64,000 nt of DNA from Lichenicoccus sp964242335 (GTDB taxonomy: Bacteria > Pseudomonadota > Alphaproteobacteria > Acetobacterales > Acetobacteraceae). Below are positions 51,729-59,733 of this stretch, in pieces (positions within the stretch are counted from its first letter, which is position 1; each line of letters opens with the position of its first letter). Position numbers and translations under genes: made by a program. The notes under the pieces were generated by a model. That model saw nothing but the letters and a program-made list of their open reading frames with translations, searched no databases and had not been told where the DNA came from. Where the stretch lies: contig CAXTAY010000006.1 in NCBI GenBank assembly GCA_964242335.1, forward strand, positions 57,352 to 121,351, read 5' to 3'.

Positions 51729-52691
51729 ATGGATTACATCATCGGCCAGAACAAGACGGCCCCGACCGCAACCGCGGTGCCGCAGGCGCCGCACGGCGCG
51801 AGCGACTTCATCGTCGACGGTGACCAGCGCACCTTCATGACCGAGGTCATCGAGGCGTCCAGGACGATCCCGGTGCTGGTCGATTTCTGGGCGACCTGGT
51901 GCGGACCGTGCAAGCAGCTGACGCCGGCGCTCGAGAAAGTCACGCTGGCGGCGGAAGGACGGATCAAGCTCGTCAAGATCGACATCGACGCCAACCGCGC
52001 CCTCGTCGGTCAGCTGACGCAGCTGGGACTGCCGCTGCAGTCCGTCCCGACGGTGGCCGCGTTCTGGCAGGGCCAGATCCTCGACCTGTTTCAGGGGGCG
52101 CTGCCGGAGAGCGAGATCAAGCGCTTCGTCGAGGCGCTGCTCAAGGCGGCAGGCGGCAGCATGCCGACCGCGGACACGCTTGCCGAGGCGCGCGAGGCGC
52201 TTGAGAGCGGCCAGGCCGACGAGGCGGCAGCGCTATACAGCGCGACGCTGGAGCAGGAGCCGGAGAGTGCCGAGGCCTGGGGCGGCCTGGTCCGCGCGCT
52301 GCTCGCACTCGGCGAGGAGGAGCAGGCCCAGGCCGCCCTCGATCAGGTGCCGCCGAAGCTCGCCGATCACGCGGAGATCGCCGGTGCGCGTGCGGCCCTC
52401 GCCCTGGCTGCGGAGGGACGCCGTGCCGCCGACGGGCTCGACGGCTTTCGCGTCCGCCTGCAGGCCGACGAGAACGACCACGAGGCGCGCTACGAGCTCG
52501 CCACCGGCTTGAACGCGCTCGGCGAGCGGCAGGAGGCGGCCGACGCCCTGCTCGAGGTGCTGCGACGCGACCGGGAGTGGAACGCCGGTGCCGCCCGGCT
52601 GCAGCTCATCAAGTTCTTCGAGGCCTGGGGCTTCGATGATCCGGTGACGCTCACCTCGCGCCGACGCATGTCGGCCCTGCTGTTCAGCTGA
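51729..52691 (+). CDS. ybbN: Thioredoxin-domain co-chaperone YbbN (CnoX-like)
   Basis: A 320-residue protein. The thioredoxin domain (about 25-135) has FWATWCGPCKQL with an intact CGPC active site (58-61); the E. coli homologue has lost this redox pair. The cis-proline is in QSVPTVAAF. A C-terminal TPR-like helical region (about 150-318) contains AREALESGQADEAAALYSA and similar units. In E. coli the protein guards oxidised substrates for GroEL/DnaK; here it may also be redox active. The ATG at 51729 begins the conserved part. Confidence 0.9.
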   Translation: MDYIIGQNKTAPTATAVPQAPHGASDFIVDGDQRTFMTEVIEASRTIPVLVDFWATWCGPCKQLTPALEKVTLAAEGRIKLVKIDIDANRALVGQLTQLGLPLQSVPTVAAFWQGQILDLFQGALPESEIKRFVEALLKAAGGSMPTADTLAEAREALESGQADEAAALYSATLEQEPESAEAWGGLVRALLALGEEEQAQAALDQVPPKLADHAEIAGARAALALAAEGRRAADGLDGFRVRLQADENDHEARYELATGLNALGERQEAADALLEVLRRDREWNAGAARLQLIKFFEAWGFDDPVTLTSRRRMSALLFS

Positions 52692-52695
52692 CGCG

Positions 52696-53487
52696 ATGAC
52701 GGATCAACCGCTTCGTTCGCGCCTGCTGCCACGGCTGCCCGAGCTCACGGTGTCGGATCTCGACGGGGACCTCGCGGTGTTTCCGCTGGTCGGTGCGCTG
52801 CTGCTGCCGCGCGGCCGCCTGCCGCTGAACATCTTCGAGCCGCGCTACATCGCCATGGTCGACGATGCCCTGCGCTCGCGCCGGCTGATCGGGATGCTGC
52901 AGCCGCACGGGGTCGAGGAGGACGAGGATGACGACGAGGACGATGCCGAGGACGACGAGCCCGGCATCGCCGCCGGAAGGTCCGGGTTCGGGTCACGCGC
53001 GGGCTCGGGGATGCGCGGCTCCGAGGCGCCGCCGGCGGTATACCAGATCGGCTGCGTCGGCCGTCTGACCTCCTTCGTGGAGCGCGAGGACGGGACCTAC
53101 GCGATCACGCTGGCCGGGATCGCCCGGTTCCGGGTGCGGCGCGAGATCGAGATGGTGCGCGGATACCGACGGGTCTCGGCGGAGTTCGCCAGCTTCTCGG
53201 ACGATCTGGTCGAGCCGGGACCGGTGCCATTCGACCGCGACGGGCTACTCGCGGCACTGCGCCGGTTCTTCGCGCTGCGCGGCTTCGAGGCGCGCTGGGA
53301 GGCGATAGAGCAGATGGACGACGAGACGCTCATCACCACGCTCAGCATGATCTGCCCGTTCGCGGCAGCCGAGAAGCAGGCGTTGCTGGAAGCCGCCACG
53401 CTACCGCAGCGCGCCCGCACCCTGCTCGCCCTGCTGCAGATGGCCGGTCATGAGACCGATGACGGCCGCAAGCCGCATGCCGTCTGA
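52696..53487 (+). CDS. LON substrate-binding-domain protein
   Basis: A 263-residue protein comprising only the LON N-terminal (ASCH/PUA-like) domain, without ATPase or protease parts. FPLVGALLLPRGRLPLNIFEPRYIAM (in parts) is the family start, and IGCVGRLTSFVEREDGTYAITLAGIARFRV (in parts) the core. An acidic insertion of Asp/Glu (about 73-90) splits the domain. It is four bases after ybbN and followed by the Trm112 gene, an arrangement common in alphaproteobacteria; the function is unknown. Confidence 0.88.
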   Translation: MTDQPLRSRLLPRLPELTVSDLDGDLAVFPLVGALLLPRGRLPLNIFEPRYIAMVDDALRSRRLIGMLQPHGVEEDEDDDEDDAEDDEPGIAAGRSGFGSRAGSGMRGSEAPPAVYQIGCVGRLTSFVEREDGTYAITLAGIARFRVRREIEMVRGYRRVSAEFASFSDDLVEPGPVPFDRDGLLAALRRFFALRGFEARWEAIEQMDDETLITTLSMICPFAAAEKQALLEAATLPQRARTLLALLQMAGHETDDGRKPHAV

Positions 53488-53503
53488 ACCGGAGGTTCCC
53501 TCG

Positions 53504-53737
53504 ATGTCCGCGCCCGAGCCCTCCGGTCCCCAGGTGACTGTAGCCGCGACCCCGGGCCGTCCGGCACCGGTCGATCCGAGGCTGCTCGAGATCCTGGTGT
53601 GCCCGGTGACCAAGGGCGAGCTGAGCTATGATCGCGATGCCGGCGAGCTGATCAGCCGCACGGCGGGGCTCGCCTATCCGGTGCGCGACGGGATCCCGAT
53701 CATGCTGCCGGACGAGGCGCGGCACCTGCAGGATTGA
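53504..53737 (+). CDS. Trm112-family zinc-ribbon-like protein
   Basis: A 77-residue protein. VDPRLLEILVCPVTKGEL, then LAYPVRDGIPIMLPDEAR is the Trm112/YcaR fold; only one of the usual zinc cysteines (in LVCP) remains, as is frequent in bacterial members. The ATG at 53504 has GGAGG 11 bases upstream. Homologues act as small activators or chaperones of methyltransferases in eukaryotes and archaea; the bacterial role is unclear. Confidence 0.88.
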   Translation: MSAPEPSGPQVTVAATPGRPAPVDPRLLEILVCPVTKGELSYDRDAGELISRTAGLAYPVRDGIPIMLPDEARHLQD

Positions 53738-53776
53738 CGTCGCGGCGGCGCCCCGTCTCCGATCGGGACGGCGACC

Positions 53777-54949
53777 TCAGCTCGCGGCGACGCGGTGCGA
53801 CGGGGCGGCGACGTTGGCGATCATCTCGCCGAACGGACCGTTATGGCGTGCCGGCTCCCGGTCGAGCCCGGTGGTGGCCTTCAGCGGCAGCCTGGGGAAG
53901 ACCAGCTCGGCGAAGCGGTAGCATTCCTCGAGGTGCGGATAACCGGACAGGATGAACCGGTCGATGCCGAGCGCCATGTACTCCTTCATCCGCTGCGCGA
54001 CCTGATCAGGGTCGCCGACCAGCGCGGTGCCGGCGCCGCCGCGCACCAGACCGATCCCGGCCCACAGGTTGGGGCCGACCAGCAGTTTCTGCTTCGAGCC
54101 GCCATGCAGCTGCGCCATGCGGGTCTGGCCGACGCTGTCGAAGCGGCTGAACGCCGCCTGCGCGCGCTCGATGTCGGTGTCGCTGACATGCCGGATCAGC
54201 CGATCGGCTTCCGACCAGGCTTCGGCCTCGGTCTCGCGGACGATGACGTGCAGCCTTATGCCGAACGACAAGGTGCGGCCGCGCGCCGCGGCCAGGGCTC
54301 GGACCTGGGCGATCTTCTCTCCGACCGCCTCGGGTGGCTCGCCCCAGGTCAGGTAGACGTCGACGTGCTCGGCGGCGACGCGCTGGCCGATCTCCGACGA
54401 GCCGCCGAAATAGAGCGGCGGATGCGGCGCCTGCACCGGCGGGTATAGCAGCTTGCCGCCCTTGGCGCGCAGGTGCTCGCCCTCGAAATCGACCGTCTCC
54501 CCGGCCAGCATGCGGCGCCAGACCGTGAGGTATTCGGCGGTGGCCTGGTAGCGCGCGGTATGGTCGAGGAACACGCCGTCGCCCTCGAGCTCGGCCGGAT
54601 CGCCGCCGGTCACCACGTTGACCAGCAGGCGGCCGCCGGAGAGGCGATCGAAGGTCGCTGCCATCCGGGCGGTCATCGAGGGTTCCGACAGGCCCGGGCG
54701 CACCGCCACCAGGAACCGCACGCGCTGGGTGAGCGGGATCATCGCCGACGCCACGACCCAGGAGTCCTCGCACGACTTCCCGGTCGGCAGCAGCATGCCG
54801 TAATAGCCGAGTTCATCCGCGGCGCGGGCGATCTGGCTCAGGTAGCTCAGGGTGACGTGGCGCGCGCCGGTCTGCGAGCCGAGATAGCGGCCATCGCCGT
54901 GGGTCGGCAGGAACCACAGGATGTCGGCGGCTTCGGCGGCGTGGGTCAA
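53777..54949 (-). CDS. ssuD: FMNH2-dependent alkanesulfonate monooxygenase
   Basis: A 390-residue bacterial-luciferase-family enzyme that releases sulfite from alkanesulfonates. LWFLPTHGDGRYLGS is the SsuD N-terminus; TGKSCEDSWVVASAM includes the active-site Cys; RLLVNVVTGGDPAELEGDG (in parts) and GGSSEIGQRVAAEHVDVYLTWGEP (in parts) are further family blocks. The start is TTG at 54949, preceded by AGGATGA and only three codons after an in-frame stop. No ssuE is seen, so a flavin reductase elsewhere must supply FMNH2. It diverges from ssuA. Confidence 0.92.
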   Translation of the reverse strand: MTHAAEAADILWFLPTHGDGRYLGSQTGARHVTLSYLSQIARAADELGYYGMLLPTGKSCEDSWVVASAMIPLTQRVRFLVAVRPGLSEPSMTARMAATFDRLSGGRLLVNVVTGGDPAELEGDGVFLDHTARYQATAEYLTVWRRMLAGETVDFEGEHLRAKGGKLLYPPVQAPHPPLYFGGSSEIGQRVAAEHVDVYLTWGEPPEAVGEKIAQVRALAAARGRTLSFGIRLHVIVRETEAEAWSEADRLIRHVSDTDIERAQAAFSRFDSVGQTRMAQLHGGSKQKLLVGPNLWAGIGLVRGGAGTALVGDPDQVAQRMKEYMALGIDRFILSGYPHLEECYRFAELVFPRLPLKATTGLDREPARHNGPFGEMIANVAAPSHRVAAS

Positions 54950-54980
54950 GCGATGTCATCCTGTCGTATGTACGTGTGAG

Positions 54981-55003
54981 AACCACGTCCACCCGACGTG
55001 GTT
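54981..55003. promoter_or_regulatory. Perfect palindrome between ssuD and ssuA
   Basis: AACCACGT (54981-54988), a 7-base spacer, ACGTGGTT (54996-55003). It lies in the middle of the divergent ssuD-ssuA region, 32 bp from the ssuD start and 64 bp from the ssuA start, which is a natural place for an operator controlling both genes. Confidence 0.55.
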
Positions 55004-55066
55004 GCCGATTGGTAAGGTGGAGGCCCTCGTGGTTCAATGCAACACACGGGAGAGGGGCGACATTGC

Positions 55067-56038
55067 ATGGGCGGGACACTGACACGGCGCGGCTCTCTGC
55101 GCGGCGCACTGGCCGTCGCCGCCTCCGGCACCCTGCTGGACGCCGCGCCGCGTCGGGCCGCCGCGGCAGGCGGACGGACGATACGCATCGGCTACCAGCG
55201 CTACGGCACCTTGATCATCCTCAAGCATACCGGTGTGCTGGACCGTGCGCTGGCCGCGACCGGCGACCGGGTGGAATGGAGCGAGCATCCGGCCGGTCCG
55301 CAGATGCTGCAGGCGATGGGCGCGGGGGCGCTCGATTTCGGCATCACCGGGGACACGCCGCCGATCTTCGCCCAGGCGGCGAGCCGGCGCATCGTCTATG
55401 TCGGCCATGAGCCGCCTGCGCCGTTCGGCGAGGCGATCCTGGTGCCCAAGGGCAGCAGCATCGGCAGCCTCGCCGAGCTGCGCGGCAAGACGGTGGCGCT
55501 GAACCGTGGCTCGAACGTGCACTGGCTGCTGGTGCGAGCCCTGCAGCATGCGGGCCTGGGGATGCAGGACATCCGGCCGGTCTTCCTGCCGCCGGCGGCT
55601 GGCCGTCCGGCATTCGATACCGGAAGGGTCGATGCCTGGGCGATCTGGGACCCCTACCTCTCCTCGGTACAGGCGGCCTCGGAGCCGGTCGTGCTCGCGA
55701 CGGCCAGCGGGCTGGTGCAGAACCGGCAGTTCCTGCTCGCCGACCGCGCCTTCGCCGACGCCCATCCCGACCTGGTGCGCGAGACGCTGCGCCAGCTCGG
55801 CATCGCCGACCGGTGGGCTCAGGACAACAAGCTGCAGGTGAGCCAGTACCTGGCGGCCGATACCGGCCTGCCGCTGCCGGTGGTGCAGACCGCGATCGAC
55901 CGGCTGAGCTTCGGCGTGTCGCCGCTGACCGCCGACGTGGTGGCAGAGCAGCAGCAGATCGCCGACGCCTTCGCTGCACAGCACCTGATCCCGGCGGCAC
56001 TCGACGTGAAGGATGCCGTCTGGCGCGCACCGGGCTGA
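55067..56038 (+). CDS. ssuA: Aliphatic-sulfonate ABC transporter binding protein
   Basis: A 323-residue type II periplasmic binding protein (SsuA/NrtA family). The N-terminus LTRRGSLRGALAVAASG has a twin-arginine pair and a hydrophobic core, so Tat export is possible. RIGYQRYGTLIILKH, DFGITGDTPPIFAQA, VALNRGSNVHWLLVRAL and RVDAWAIWDPYLS are SsuA-type blocks. The ATG at 55067 follows GAGAGGGG; an ATG 30 bases upstream is weaker. The permease and ATPase genes (ssuC, ssuB) are not adjacent. Confidence 0.9.
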   Translation: MGGTLTRRGSLRGALAVAASGTLLDAAPRRAAAAGGRTIRIGYQRYGTLIILKHTGVLDRALAATGDRVEWSEHPAGPQMLQAMGAGALDFGITGDTPPIFAQAASRRIVYVGHEPPAPFGEAILVPKGSSIGSLAELRGKTVALNRGSNVHWLLVRALQHAGLGMQDIRPVFLPPAAGRPAFDTGRVDAWAIWDPYLSSVQAASEPVVLATASGLVQNRQFLLADRAFADAHPDLVRETLRQLGIADRWAQDNKLQVSQYLAADTGLPLPVVQTAIDRLSFGVSPLTADVVAEQQQIADAFAAQHLIPAALDVKDAVWRAPG

Positions 56039-56125
56039 GCGGTCCGGCCGGGCGTCGCGGTTTACCTTTGCTCCATGTTTCGCCGCCATGCTGCAGGCGT
56101 CGTCGGGCAGCGGAGAGGCCGCGGG

Positions 56126-57340
56126 ATGCAGGATCAGGCAGTCGAGCGGGATCGCCGACAGTGGCAGGATGCGCGCGCGCGGCTGCAGGCCGCGACGCGG
56201 CAGCCGGCGCTGCGTCGTCAGGCGCATCGGCTGCTATGGGAGCTGTGCCAGGTGCTGGGTGAGCGCGAGGAGGCGCTGTCGCACCTGCAGGCCGCCATCG
56301 CCGAGGATCCCCTGTTCAGACACGTGCGTCCGCACCTTCCGCCGCCGGACCGGTCTGTGCTGATGCTTGCGGTGCCGGGGGACTTCCAGTCCAACCTGCC
56401 ACTGGACCGGCTGTTCGACGAGCGCACCGCGCTGCACACGCTCTGGATCGCCGATCCGGAGGCAGTGCTGCAGAATCCCGCGGCCGCGGTGCCGGCCGGA
56501 CTGCCGCCGATCGACTGCGTGTTCATCGCCATCGCCGAGGATGCGCGACACCGTGCGGCGCTGCGCGCGGCCGACGCGCTCGCCGACGTGCTCGGCAGAC
56601 CCACGATCAATCGCGCCGCGCGGATCGCGGCACTCTCCAGATCCGGCATGGCGGCATTGCTGCAGGACGCGTCGGATATCGTGGTTCCTTCGCATCATGA
56701 GGTCGCGCACGGGGCGACGGTGCCGATCGATTTCCCGGCGATCATCCGTCCGCTCGGCTCGCATGCGGGTCAGGGATTGCAACGGGTCGACGACACCGCG
56801 GAGCTCGCGGCTTATTACGCGGCGCATCGCAGCGTGGCGTCCTTCACGGTGGCGCCGTTCGTCGATTACCGCAGCGCCGACGGGTGGTGGCGGAAATACC
56901 GGGTGATCTTCGTCGATGGCGTCGCCTATCCGCTGCACCTGGCGATCCACGATGATTGGGCAGTCTGGTACTACAACGCGCAGATGCGCGCCTGCCCCAG
57001 CAAACAGGATGAGGAATGGCGGTTCCTGGGCGACATGGCGGGCTTCCTGCCCCGGCGTGCGGCCGATGCGCTGGGTCAGCTCGCCGCTCGTGTCGGGCTG
57101 GATTATTTCGGCCTCGACTGCGCGGTGATGCCGGACGGACGGCTGCTGGTGTTCGAGATCGAGACCGGCATGATCGTGCATGATCGCAGCGCCGAGCGTC
57201 CGTCGGCGACCGACGAGGACCCGTGCCAGCGCATCCGCCGTGCGGTCGAGCGGCTGATCGACCGCAGGGCAGGGCGGGCGCCGGACCTCGATCCAACATC
57301 CCGCCCGTTGCCGCTCAGGGCAGGTGGTTGCCGCCGGTGA
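56126..57340 (+). CDS. TPR/ATP-grasp protein of unknown function
   Basis: A 404-residue protein. Residues about 5-65 are helical with one clear TPR (LLWELCQVLGEREEALSHLQAA in parts). Residues about 75-160 look like the pre-ATP-grasp alpha/beta domain. Residues about 170-375 resemble an ATP-grasp fold: DFPAIIRPLGSHAGQGL is the lysine/glycine-loop region, KYRVIFVDGVAYPLHLA the central strand, DYFGLDCAVMPDGRLLVFEIE the metal-binding end. The usual E-x-N is E344-x-E346-T. It is probably a carboxylate-amine ligase, substrate unknown. The ATG at 56126 has GGAGAGG upstream; an ATG at 56075 is possible. Its end overlaps the SDR gene by 26 bases. Confidence 0.7.
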   Translation: MQDQAVERDRRQWQDARARLQAATRQPALRRQAHRLLWELCQVLGEREEALSHLQAAIAEDPLFRHVRPHLPPPDRSVLMLAVPGDFQSNLPLDRLFDERTALHTLWIADPEAVLQNPAAAVPAGLPPIDCVFIAIAEDARHRAALRAADALADVLGRPTINRAARIAALSRSGMAALLQDASDIVVPSHHEVAHGATVPIDFPAIIRPLGSHAGQGLQRVDDTAELAAYYAAHRSVASFTVAPFVDYRSADGWWRKYRVIFVDGVAYPLHLAIHDDWAVWYYNAQMRACPSKQDEEWRFLGDMAGFLPRRAADALGQLAARVGLDYFGLDCAVMPDGRLLVFEIETGMIVHDRSAERPSATDEDPCQRIRRAVERLIDRRAGRAPDLDPTSRPLPLRAGGCRR

Positions 57341-58214
57341 CGCCGTAGATCTCGGCGGTGACGTAGCTCGACTCCTGTGAGGCGAGCAGGACGTAGATCG
57401 GAGCGAGTTCCGCCGGCTGGCCCGCCCGGCCGATCGGGGTCTGGGCGCCGAGCGACGGGATCTTCTCCTGCGGCTGACCGCCGCTCGGCTGCAGCGGCGT
57501 CCAGATCGGACCGGGTGCGACGGCGTTGACGCGTATGCCCTTGCTCGCGATCTGCTTGGCCAGCGCCTTGGTGAAGGCGGTGATCGCCGCCTTGGTGGAG
57601 GCGTAGTCGAGCAGGGTCGGGGAAGGCTGGTAGCCCTGGATCGACGTCGTGTTGATGATGGTCGCACCCGGCGGCAGCAGCGGGATCGCGGCCTTGCACA
57701 GCCAGAACATGGCATGGACGTTGGTGCGGAAGGTCGCGTCGAACTGCTCGGTGGTGAGGTCGGCGATGTCCTTTACCGCGGTTTGCTTGCCGGCCACGTT
57801 GACCAGGATGTCGAGCCCGGACAGGGCCTCGTGCGCGTCACGCACCAGCTTGACGCAGAACGCCTCGTCGCTGATGTCGCCGGGGAGTGCGACGGCCTTG
57901 CGGCCTGCCTCGCGTATCAGCGCCACCACTTCGGCGGCATCCGGCTCCTCCGCCGGCAGGTAGCTGAGGGCCACGTCGGCACCCTCGCGGGCGAAGGCGA
58001 TGGCGGTCGCGCGGCCGATCCCGGAGTCGGCGCCGGTGATCAGCGCCTTGCGTCCGCGCAGGCGTCCCGATCCCTTGTAGCTGTGCTCGCCGTGATCGGG
58101 CTTCGGGTTCATCTCCGAGGCGAGCCCAGGTGCGGATTGCGGCTGCTCGTCGAACTCCGGCTGCGGATATTGTTTGGTCGGATCCTGCATGTCGTACTGG
58201 TTCAGCGTGGCCAT
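57315..58214 (-). CDS. SDR-family oxidoreductase (YghA/GsiB-linked type)
   Basis: A 299-residue classical short-chain dehydrogenase with a long N-terminal extension (about 1-50) beginning LNQYDMQDPTKQYPQPEF, typical of the YghA subgroup. TGADSGIG (60-67) binds NAD(P); NVAG (139-142), S191, Y204 and K208 are the catalytic residues. The ATG at 58214 follows GGGAGG. The physiological substrate is unknown; relatives are often induced by stress or desiccation. Convergent overlap with the ATP-grasp gene. Confidence 0.9.
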   Translation of the reverse strand: MATLNQYDMQDPTKQYPQPEFDEQPQSAPGLASEMNPKPDHGEHSYKGSGRLRGRKALITGADSGIGRATAIAFAREGADVALSYLPAEEPDAAEVVALIREAGRKAVALPGDISDEAFCVKLVRDAHEALSGLDILVNVAGKQTAVKDIADLTTEQFDATFRTNVHAMFWLCKAAIPLLPPGATIINTTSIQGYQPSPTLLDYASTKAAITAFTKALAKQIASKGIRVNAVAPGPIWTPLQPSGGQPQEKIPSLGAQTPIGRAGQPAELAPIYVLLASQESSYVTAEIYGVTGGNHLP

Positions 58215-58322
58215 CTCGGCCTCCCATCGGTTGGATGCGGTCGGCAACGACGGGTGGCGGCAGGGGTTCGGTCACGTGTCGGGGAGTTGCGCGGCGGTGC
58301 CGTTGCGCCGAGAAGCTGGCCG

Positions 58323-59555
58323 ATGCACGCCGGGCGGGTTCCATCGATCGCGATCATCGGCGCCGGTCCGGCCGGGCTCGCTGCCGCCGAACTGCTCTCG
58401 GAGCGGGGCTGCCGGGTCGTGCTGTACGAGCGGATGAGGACACCAGGGCGCAAGCTGCTGATGGCCGGGCGCGGCGGCCTCAACCTCACCCACTCCGAGC
58501 CGCTCGAGATCCTGCTGCGGCGCTACGGCAGCATGCGTCCCTGGCTCGCGCCGGCGATCGAGGCGTTCCCGCCCGACGCGCTGCGGCAGTGGGCGGAGCA
58601 GCTCGGCCAGCCGCTGTTCGTCGGCAGCAGCGGTCGCGTATTCCCGCGCGCGATGAAGGCGTCGGGGCTGCTGCGCGCCTGGCTCGCCCGCCTGCAGTCG
58701 CGCGGTGTGGTGCTGCGCCTCGGCATCGCCTGGGCCGGCTGGGACGAGGACGGGCTGCCGCGACTCGAGGACGGCACGGCGATCGAAGCGGATGCCGTGC
58801 TGCTGGCGCTGGGCGGGGCGAGCTGGGCCCGCCTGGGCTCCGACGGACGCTGGGCGGCGCCGCTGGCGCGTCGCGGCGTGGCACTGGCGCCGTTCCGGCC
58901 GGCCAATTGCGGCGTGCGCCTCGGGTGGTCGGAGGCTTTCGCCGAGCGCTTCGCCGGACGGCCGCTGAAGAACCTGTCGCTCCGTCATCGCGACCAGGTG
59001 TCCCGCGGCGATCTGATGCTGACCGACCGCGGCCTGGAGGGCGGCGCGCTGTATCCGCTCTCGGCGGAGGTGCGCGACTCGCTGGAGATCGGCGAGTCGG
59101 TGACGCTTCAGCTCGACCTGCGGCCGGATCAGGATCATGCCGCCCTGGTCGGGCGGCTGTCGCGGGTGCGCGGCCGCGAGAGCCTGTCGAACCGGTTGCG
59201 CAAGGCGCTGGCGCTGCCGCCGGAGGCCATCGGCCTGCTGCGCGAGGCCGCGGGGCCGGCGCTGCCGTCCGACGCAGCGGCGCTGGCGACGCTGGTCAAG
59301 TCGCTGCGCCTGCGCGTCACCGGCCTGGACGATCTCGACCGGGCGATCTCGACCGCCGGCGGCATCCGCCGCGAGGCGGTCGATCGGCGCTTCATGCTGC
59401 GCGCGGTGCCTGGCACGTTCGCGGCCGGCGAGATGCTGGACTGGGAGGCCCCGACCGGCGGCTACCTGCTGCAGGCGAGCATCGCTACCGGTCGTGCGGC
59501 GGCGTCGGGCCTGCTCGACTGGGTGCGGCACGAGGATCCGCCGCGCGCGGCGTAG
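58323..59555 (+). CDS. HI0933-like NAD(P)/FAD-dependent oxidoreductase
   Basis: A 410-residue flavoprotein. IAIIGAGPAGLAAAELL is the FAD-binding Rossmann motif (G13-x-G15-x-x-G18). MAGRGGLNLTHSEP is the hallmark of the HI0933/BaiN family (TIGR03862 type). LALGGASWARLGSDG and AGEMLDWEAPTGGYLLQ are the later FAD and family blocks. The reaction is unknown; some relatives reduce unsaturated bile acids. It diverges from the SDR gene, with 108 bp between starts. Confidence 0.88.
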   Translation: MHAGRVPSIAIIGAGPAGLAAAELLSERGCRVVLYERMRTPGRKLLMAGRGGLNLTHSEPLEILLRRYGSMRPWLAPAIEAFPPDALRQWAEQLGQPLFVGSSGRVFPRAMKASGLLRAWLARLQSRGVVLRLGIAWAGWDEDGLPRLEDGTAIEADAVLLALGGASWARLGSDGRWAAPLARRGVALAPFRPANCGVRLGWSEAFAERFAGRPLKNLSLRHRDQVSRGDLMLTDRGLEGGALYPLSAEVRDSLEIGESVTLQLDLRPDQDHAALVGRLSRVRGRESLSNRLRKALALPPEAIGLLREAAGPALPSDAAALATLVKSLRLRVTGLDDLDRAISTAGGIRREAVDRRFMLRAVPGTFAAGEMLDWEAPTGGYLLQASIATGRAAASGLLDWVRHEDPPRAA

Positions 59556-59570
59556 CGGAATGGTGAAGAA

Positions 59571-59697
59571 GAGCAGGCAAGGGCTTTGCCCTTGACCCAC
59601 TGGGGCCGGCGGCCCCAGGCCCCGGTTGATCAAGTATCGGATTTCGAAAGCTCGACCTTTGATGGGGTCACGAGGCAAAGCCCCTTGCCTTGTCTCC
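59571..59697 (-). repeat. Dispersed hairpin repeat, full-length copy E
   Basis: About 127 bp between the convergent ends of the flavoprotein and adenosine-deaminase-like genes. Hairpins are CAAGGGC-TTT-GCCCTTG (59579-59595), TGGGGCC-GGC-GGCCCCA (59601-59617) and an AAGGGGC/GCCTT-type stem near 59673-59691. The reverse complement aligns along its length with the copy at 13451-13573. Confidence 0.8.
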
Positions 59698-59733
59698 GGC
59701 GATGCGACTGGTCACGCCTGGGACGATCAGGCG

